Shown in pieces: positions 59,921 to 64,000 of a stretch of 64,000 nucleotides of DNA. The position numbers were made by a program, and so were the translations under genes. Under the pieces are notes generated by a model, which had not been told where the DNA came from, made no database searches, and worked only from the letters and a program-made list of their open reading frames with translations. Position 1 is the stretch's first letter. The number at the start of each line of letters is the position of its first letter. This DNA is from an uncultured Bacteroidales bacterium (GTDB lineage: Bacteria; Bacteroidota; Bacteroidia; Bacteroidales; Bacteroidaceae), in the NCBI GenBank assembly GCA_902768605.1, contig CACXLY010000012.1, forward strand, positions 1 to 64,000, in the 5' to 3' direction.

Positions 59921-59986
59921 TGCCTCCTTTTGCGGGAACATCTGCCTCCTTTTGCGGGAGCATCTGCCTCCTTTTATCGGAGCCTT
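59921..59986. repeat. 22-bp-period array, three units
   Basis: TGCCTCCTTTTGCGGGAACA plus TC at 59921, 59943 and 59965. It abuts the stop of the fasciclin gene (59996). Confidence 0.88.
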
Positions 59987-59995
59987 TCCTTCGCT

Positions 59996-62107
59996 TTACC
60001 AGATGTCCTCCGGGTACTCGGGATTGTCATAGACTTCCTTGGGACACCATTCGAGATAATCGACGAAGAGCTGCTTCTCGGTGTAGTCCTGCACGGTCTT
60101 GAAGCGGAGGTAGTAGGTGACGTCGGGCGACATCGGTTCGCGCACGATGATGCGTCGCGTCGAGGTTGCGCTGATGCGGTTTGTCTCACGGCCTCCCGCG
60201 CTTGCCACGATGTACTCAGGTCCCTTCATGAAACCGTTGTTACGCATCTTCTTATCTACTTCGGCGTTGTAGTCATCGTCGTCGGTATCGCGCTCCCAAC
60301 CTAAGATGTTGGGCACGCTGTTACCACCCAACTGCATGTTGACGGGTATGCCTTGAGCCACGAGTTGGTCTTTGCGCGGCCCCCAATACACTTGGCAGAT
60401 GCCGCGGGTACCGCTGAAGGTCGATACGCCCATACGTATCTCGTACACACCGAACTTGGGGACGGGGGGCAGGGTAATAGTAATGTCGTAGAGGCCTTCC
60501 GCGAGGACTTCGTCGGCCTGATAGTTCGGCCAGCTCTGGTCACGCCCATTGAGGAGCATGAAATTAGTCTCTTTCGTGTTGACGGTAAGGTTTGTGAAGT
60601 ACTGTTTGTCGGGATCGCTCGAGAACTTGAAGCGCCAGAAGTAGCTCATGTTACGCATGTCGTTGTTCCACGCCTCAGGTTGCAGTTCGTAGGCGTCATA
60701 GCGGAGGCGCACCTTTGCCAGCTCATTGCGGACGTGCTCCGTGTAGGCGATGGGCTGGTGGATAGGATAGATGATGCCGTTGATGAGCTTAACGATGCCT
60801 GAGTTCTCGTCCGTGCGAATCTCGACGCCTATATTCTCCTCGGTGCACTCCTTTTCATGGTAGTCGTCGTGCCTGCCGTTGTTGAGTTTTGGGAAACGGT
60901 TGAGGTACGGTCCTTGACTCTCTGCGCTCTCCCAGACACGCAGCAGGCGGCGCTTGCCGAATGTGACGAAGTGGGTCCATACGGGCACTGTGGGGACGGC
61001 GTTCTTGTTTTTGTAGTTGTATCCCTTTTCGTTGTAGTGGATGGCGAGCTTGTCAACAGCGACGCGTTCCGGCAGGAGGTGATAGGTGACGAATTGGTTG
61101 AGCAGGTTGTTTTCGTTGCGATAGTCGTCGTCGTTGATGGCGTCGGGATAGTAGCCTTTATCCAAGAGCCAGTCGATGATGTCCTCTTTGGTGATGTCTT
61201 TCCTGTTCTTGCCGAGCTCGTTTTCCCAGTACTCGTCGGTTTCTGCGAAGAGTGTGAAGCCGTAGCGCCGGTGCTCGGGAGCCTCGACGTCAACGTTGAG
61301 CAGGTTCCAGTGGAACTTTGGGAAGGCGCCTGTGCGGTAGAGGAGGTCGTAGCGCTCATCCTTCACCTTGCTGAGCGTGTCGGTAAGTCCGCAGGCTTCC
61401 ACCAGCTTGGCCATGACGCTCAGACCCGACTCGTGGTCGAAGGCGTACTTATGGAGCGTGCTGCCCAGCGTCTCGTTGCTGGGGTTGATAACGTAGCCGA
61501 CCTCGTGGATGAAGCCATTGATGGCCTCGATGTCGCGGTTGCGCTTCGAGATGGGACACATGCCGTCGATGGCCATGCTGTCGAGGTCCGACGCGTAGTA
61601 CGTGACGCTGATCTTGCGGTCTGCCATCGTGTTGATGGAGAACTCCTCGTTCGTCTTGGGGAACTGCCCTGTGAAGAAGGTTATCTCTTGCTTCGTGCCG
61701 TCGATGATGCTGTTTAGCACGAGGACTGCCCTGATGCTGTCGCGTGTCCGCTGATCGGGGAAAGCGTCCCAGCTGGCCTCGGGAATGATGCCTTTTATGA
61801 CGAGCGAGTCGAGGTAGAGTTGTATGGCAGCGTTCGTCGGAGCGAAACAGGTGTAGTAGCCATACGCGGTCATGAGCTGATAGACACTGGTCTCGCTGAT
61901 GTCGCTGACGGGTTGCTCCTTCAGGAGCTTCACGTATTCGCTGAACTGCGGATGGTCCACGAGGTAGCTCGCCACGGTACGCTCCTTGAACACATACCGC
62001 GCGGATGTGTCGATGTCCTCAGTACAAGACCACAGACAAGAGGCAAGGAACAACAGACAACAGACGATGGATGACGTATAGCTTATAAGAGACGAAAGCT
62101 TCTTCAT
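59996..62107 (-). CDS. Fasciclin (FAS1) domain lipoprotein
   Basis: 703 residues. Lipobox in LLFLASCLWSCTED. At least one FAS1 domain is clear (about 45-190: SVYQLMTAYGYYTCFAPTNA). A second is likely at about 215-470 (FTLFAETDEYWENELGKNRK). The C-terminal part (about 480-703) is a beta-rich module with GVYEIRMGVSTFSG, as in Bacteroidetes fasciclin proteins found near SusC/SusD systems. Such lipoproteins are thought to bind at the outer-membrane surface, and no SusC/SusD is visible in this window. Much of the signal peptide (S-I-V-C-C-L-L-F-L-A-S-C-L) is encoded by a heptamer array. Confidence 0.87.
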   Translation of the reverse strand: MKKLSSLISYTSSIVCCLLFLASCLWSCTEDIDTSARYVFKERTVASYLVDHPQFSEYVKLLKEQPVSDISETSVYQLMTAYGYYTCFAPTNAAIQLYLDSLVIKGIIPEASWDAFPDQRTRDSIRAVLVLNSIIDGTKQEITFFTGQFPKTNEEFSINTMADRKISVTYYASDLDSMAIDGMCPISKRNRDIEAINGFIHEVGYVINPSNETLGSTLHKYAFDHESGLSVMAKLVEACGLTDTLSKVKDERYDLLYRTGAFPKFHWNLLNVDVEAPEHRRYGFTLFAETDEYWENELGKNRKDITKEDIIDWLLDKGYYPDAINDDDYRNENNLLNQFVTYHLLPERVAVDKLAIHYNEKGYNYKNKNAVPTVPVWTHFVTFGKRRLLRVWESAESQGPYLNRFPKLNNGRHDDYHEKECTEENIGVEIRTDENSGIVKLINGIIYPIHQPIAYTEHVRNELAKVRLRYDAYELQPEAWNNDMRNMSYFWRFKFSSDPDKQYFTNLTVNTKETNFMLLNGRDQSWPNYQADEVLAEGLYDITITLPPVPKFGVYEIRMGVSTFSGTRGICQVYWGPRKDQLVAQGIPVNMQLGGNSVPNILGWERDTDDDDYNAEVDKKMRNNGFMKGPEYIVASAGGRETNRISATSTRRIIVREPMSPDVTYYLRFKTVQDYTEKQLFVDYLEWCPKEVYDNPEYPEDIW
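62035..62076. repeat. Heptamer array inside the fasciclin signal-peptide region
   Basis: Plus-strand GACAAGA, GGCAAGG, AACAACA, GACAACA, GACGATG, GATGACG. A similar word (GACAACG) forms the linker array in the GH127/146 gene. Confidence 0.82.
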
Positions 62108-62109
62108 AA

Positions 62110-62206
62110 CTTTTCAATGTTTTTTTATCTTTTCAACTTTTATTCTTTTTACCTTTATATTTGCTTTTTCAACTTTTCACCTTTTCAACTTTTCCCCTTT
62201 CAAAGT
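62110..62206. repeat. CTTTTCAA 8-mer array between the fasciclin gene and tRNA-Leu
   Basis: CTTTTCAA, CTTTTCAC, CTTTTCAA, CTTTTCCC in a run near 62168-62200, with weaker words before it. Confidence 0.75.
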
Positions 62207-62207
62207 G

Positions 62208-62289
62208 TACGCCTGATAAGACTCGAACTTACACGCCTCTCGGCACCAGATCCTAAGTCTGGCGTGTCTACCAATTCCACCACAAGCGC
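62208..62289 (-). tRNA. tRNA-Leu (anticodon UAG)
   Basis: 82 nt on the minus strand. Acceptor GCGCTTG pairs with CAGGCGT (G-U pairs at the ends of the stem), discriminator A. The D-arm contains GTGGTGGAATTGGTAGAC. Anticodon stem CCAGA/TCTGG with loop CTTAGGA gives UAG. The variable arm is of class II (leucine) type, and the T-arm is GTTCGAGTC. CCA is not encoded. Confidence 0.95.
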
Positions 62290-62406
62290 ATTACACCGCC
62301 ACAAAGTTACACTTTTTTAACCAAACCACCAAGAAAAACGCGGAAAAACTGTTAACAATCCCTAATTTTACATAACATTTCGCCTTTTCCCACGTTATTA
62401 GGGTGT

Positions 62407-62919
62407 ATGAATCACGCAGAGTTTGCACGTTTGGCACCTGTCTTGCGCTCGAAGGCAAAGTTTATCGCCGGCAATTTCTTTTCTTCGACAGACGACGCAG
62501 AAGATGTGGCGCAGGAGACGATGATACGTCTCTGGAAGGCCTGGCTGACGCTGGCTGCGCCCTCGGATGCCGAACGGCTGGCCGTACGCATAGCCAAGCA
62601 CGAGTGCATCGACCTGTGGCGAAGCCGCCAGCGACACCCTCATGCGGCGTTCTCCGTCAGTCACGAGTTCTCGCTTCCCGCCTTTGGAGAGGGCCAGACT
62701 CTCGAGGAAAGAGAGCTCACAGAAGCACTCCGCCGCGCAGCCCTCTCGCTGTCCCGAGCCGAGCAGCGCCTCTGGAGGATGTTCGCTGAAGCAGGGATGC
62801 AGACAAGCGAGATATCGACAGCGACCGGCATTAACGTCAGGACGGTCAGCGCAATGTTAAGCCACGCACGCAGACATATATATAATGTATTAAAGGAAGG
62901 AGGATACATTGATGGATAA
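62407..62919 (+). CDS. ECF-type RNA polymerase sigma-70 factor
   Basis: 170 residues. Region 2 (FFSSTDDAEDVAQETMIRLW ... AVRIAKHECIDLWRSRQRH) and region 4 (LSRAEQRLWRMFAEAGMQTS, EISTATGINVRTVSAMLSHA) are clear. ECF sigma factors are usually held by a membrane anti-sigma factor encoded next to them. The next gene overlaps by 11 bp and has one membrane helix. No Bacteroidetes-type promoter was seen in the 117 bp upstream, which would fit autoregulation from its own promoter type. Confidence 0.9.
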   Translation: MNHAEFARLAPVLRSKAKFIAGNFFSSTDDAEDVAQETMIRLWKAWLTLAAPSDAERLAVRIAKHECIDLWRSRQRHPHAAFSVSHEFSLPAFGEGQTLEERELTEALRRAALSLSRAEQRLWRMFAEAGMQTSEISTATGINVRTVSAMLSHARRHIYNVLKEGGYIDG

Positions 62920-63628
62920 AAAACTACTCATAGACAATTACCTCGAGGGGAAGCACCCCATCGGACAGGAGACGTGGGAGCTGCCCTCAGAAGGCGAGCT
63001 GGACCGCGACGAGGCGCTCTACGACGCCCTGCTGGCTCAAAACAAAAAAGCCTCCCTCCTCGGGGGGAGGTTTGGAGGGGGGCTGTTGGTCGCCGCCGCA
63101 GTCTTGATTGCCGCCGTCGCACTTTTCACCTGGCGCAGCTTCACGTCGGAGCCCCAGCCGCAACTCGCCGAAAAGACAGAAGAACCGCTCGTGCGGGAAG
63201 TCCCAAAGAGTGAGCCTCCGATAGCTCAAACCTCTCCGAGCACTCCGATTACTCAGAAGACTCCGATTACTCAGAATAATCAGAAGACTCCGAACACTCG
63301 GAAAACTCCGAGCACTCAGAATAATCAGATTTCTCCGAGCACTCAGAAGACTCCGATTAATCAGATTACTCAGGCCTCTTCCCCTATCCCATCGGCCCAC
63401 GAGCCCGTGCTGGCCGATGCCGCCGATAGCCTCTACTACTACCTCACGCAGCTTGAGAACCGCATGGGCGACTGCCGCGACAGCACCTGCCTGGCTGAGC
63501 TGACGGGCCTCATGCGAGCCGATGAACGCATCAAGAACTTGGTGAACAAGATCATCCACAAGCAAGTGGAGACCGCCTACAAAGAGGAATACCTCGTAGA
63601 TACCACAACACGTTACATCCCATTATGA
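62909..63628 (+). CDS. Anti-sigma-like single-pass membrane protein with repeat-derived segments
   Basis: 239 residues. A short cytoplasmic part (about 1-45, MDKKLLIDNYLEGKHPIGQE) would bind the sigma factor, followed by a membrane helix at about 58-76 (LLVAAAVLIAAVALFTW) and a periplasmic part. Overlap with the sigma gene supports the pairing, but no classical zinc anti-sigma motif is present. A palindromic half element (63049-63084) encodes K-K-A-S-L-L-G-G-R-F-G-G-G directly before the membrane helix. A 9-mer array (63242-63376) encodes a periplasmic T-P-I-T-Q-K type linker of about 45 residues. The rest (DSLYYYLTQLENRMGDCRDS) is helical. Its stop overlaps an ATG (ATGA at 63625). Confidence 0.83.
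   Translation: MMDKKLLIDNYLEGKHPIGQETWELPSEGELDRDEALYDALLAQNKKASLLGGRFGGGLLVAAAVLIAAVALFTWRSFTSEPQPQLAEKTEEPLVREVPKSEPPIAQTSPSTPITQKTPITQNNQKTPNTRKTPSTQNNQISPSTQKTPINQITQASSPIPSAHEPVLADAADSLYYYLTQLENRMGDCRDSTCLAELTGLMRADERIKNLVNKIIHKQVETAYKEEYLVDTTTRYIPL
63049..63084 (+). repeat. Half palindromic element before the membrane helix of the anti-sigma-like protein
   Basis: AAGCCTCCCTCCTCGGGGGG and tail AGGTTTGGAGGGGGGCT, almost identical to the forward half in queE (49639-49676), but read in another frame. Confidence 0.92.
63242..63376 (+). repeat. Fifteen 9-mers encoding a Thr/Pro/Gln linker
   Basis: Words ACTCCGATT, ACTCAGAAG, AATCAGAAG, ACTCCGAGC and so on run without interruption. Period 9 gives three-residue steps T-P-I, T-Q-K, N-Q-K, S-P-S. 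Confidence 0.9.
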
Positions 63629-63651
63629 ATCAAACAACAAAACATACCACT

Positions 63652-64000
63652 ATGAAAAAGATTTCACGACTCAGCATTTTGCTCCTCGGCTTGCTTCTGA
63701 CGGCTTTGCCGCTCCAGGCGCAGAAGAACGAGCACGCAATTGCTATGCAAAAGGCTTCACAACGTTTCCTCGAGGACAAGCAAGTGAAAATCCTCGATCA
63801 TCCTTGGGAACAAGCCGATAGCTCAAGAACGGAGATGTTCGCTTGCCGTGGGGAAGAGCCCATCAAACACTTCCTGCAAAGCTACATGGAACATCTCGAC
63901 AAGGCTTCCCTGCACTACTGCTACTCCTTGCCCTATAAGATGCAAACCATGAAAGCGCTTCATCTCGTCGAAGGCCAAAAGGTGAATGGGACGGATGTGT
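63652..64000 (+). CDS. Secreted protein downstream of the sigma/anti-sigma pair (cut by window edge)
   Basis: The first 116 residues are visible. Signal peptide KKISRLSILLLGLLLTALPL, then QAQKNEHAIAMQKASQRFLE. Start 63652 gives the standard signal. An in-frame ATG at 63625 overlaps the previous stop and could couple translation. I recognise no family in the visible part. As third gene of the operon it could be a sensor, a target of the sigma factor or part of the same envelope response. Confidence 0.75.
   Translation, partial: MKKISRLSILLLGLLLTALPLQAQKNEHAIAMQKASQRFLEDKQVKILDHPWEQADSSRTEMFACRGEEPIKHFLQSYMEHLDKASLHYCYSLPYKMQTMKALHLVEGQKVNGTDV

Noticed and set aside
63236..63380. Phase-variable simple repeat causing frameshift in the anti-sigma-like gene
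   Set aside because: The unit is 9 bp, so changes in number keep the frame. Only linker length could vary.

Overview
The window looks like a chromosome fragment of a fairly GC-rich member of the Bacteroidales, most likely Prevotellaceae or a close relative. The evidence is: promoters of the Bacteroidetes type (TTTG, about 20 bp, TAnnTTTG) ahead of many genes; lineage genes such as gldH, a RicT (PSP1) protein, DUF4954, a BspA-like leucine-rich repeat protein, FISUMP and fasciclin lipoproteins; C-terminal sorting-like tails (Y-N-L-x-G-Q / G-I-Y-I-x-N-G-K-K); and many secreted glycan-active enzymes. The genus assignment is an inference from gene content.

Layout. 1-2294 (-): cut-off BspA-like surface protein, divergent from a membrane-spanning TPR/HTH regulator (2492-4063), with a 16-bp inverted repeat between the two promoters. 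4216-6735: Xaa-Pro aminopeptidase and gamma-carbonic anhydrase. 6753-21532: a glycan region with GH43, a CotH kinase, GH92, GH127/146, an unknown lipoprotein, GH26, a TSCPD protein, a flavodoxin-like lipoprotein and a LamG-GH43 protein. No SusC/SusD pair is present. 22032-24144: four-gene FabG/hotdog operon resembling part of an aryl-polyene or fatty-acid-like pathway, without ketosynthase or carrier protein. 24240-29196 (-): large dockerin-ended secreted protein and a His-rich COG0523 GTPase. 29371-38298: glutaminase-A-like secreted protein, a 1712-residue repeat-rich secreted protein and a 54-residue peptide gene. 38980-41853 (-): gldH, ricT, holB. 42016-47469: nucleotide-sugar dehydrogenase, RNase R and a PurF-like protein. 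47688-53332: FISUMP protein, queD/queE, DUF4954 protein and a SpoU-type RNA methyltransferase. 53329-62107: second CotH protein, MG2-like secreted protein, NahK-like kinase and fasciclin lipoprotein. 62208-62289: tRNA-Leu(UAG). 62407-64000: ECF sigma factor, anti-sigma-like protein and the start of a third, secreted protein.

The most striking feature is not a gene. Three kinds of dispersed repeat run through the window, inside and between genes. (1) Paired C-rich/G-rich palindromes of about 80 bp sit in frame inside the genes for Xaa-Pro aminopeptidase, GH92, RNase R, QueE and the anti-sigma factor, and supply the ends of others. (2) Contiguous arrays with an exact 22-bp period lie in at least six intergenic loci, each with its own sequence variant. 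(3) Degenerate tandem arrays of 7-mers (also 8- and 9-mers) each use their own word. They often carry stop and start codons of neighbouring genes, and in two cases encode most of a signal peptide. Together they read like a repeat system that shapes protein ends, linkers and intergenic DNA in this lineage. I found no CRISPR array, insertion sequence, integrase or rRNA. All family assignments come from reading motifs by eye.
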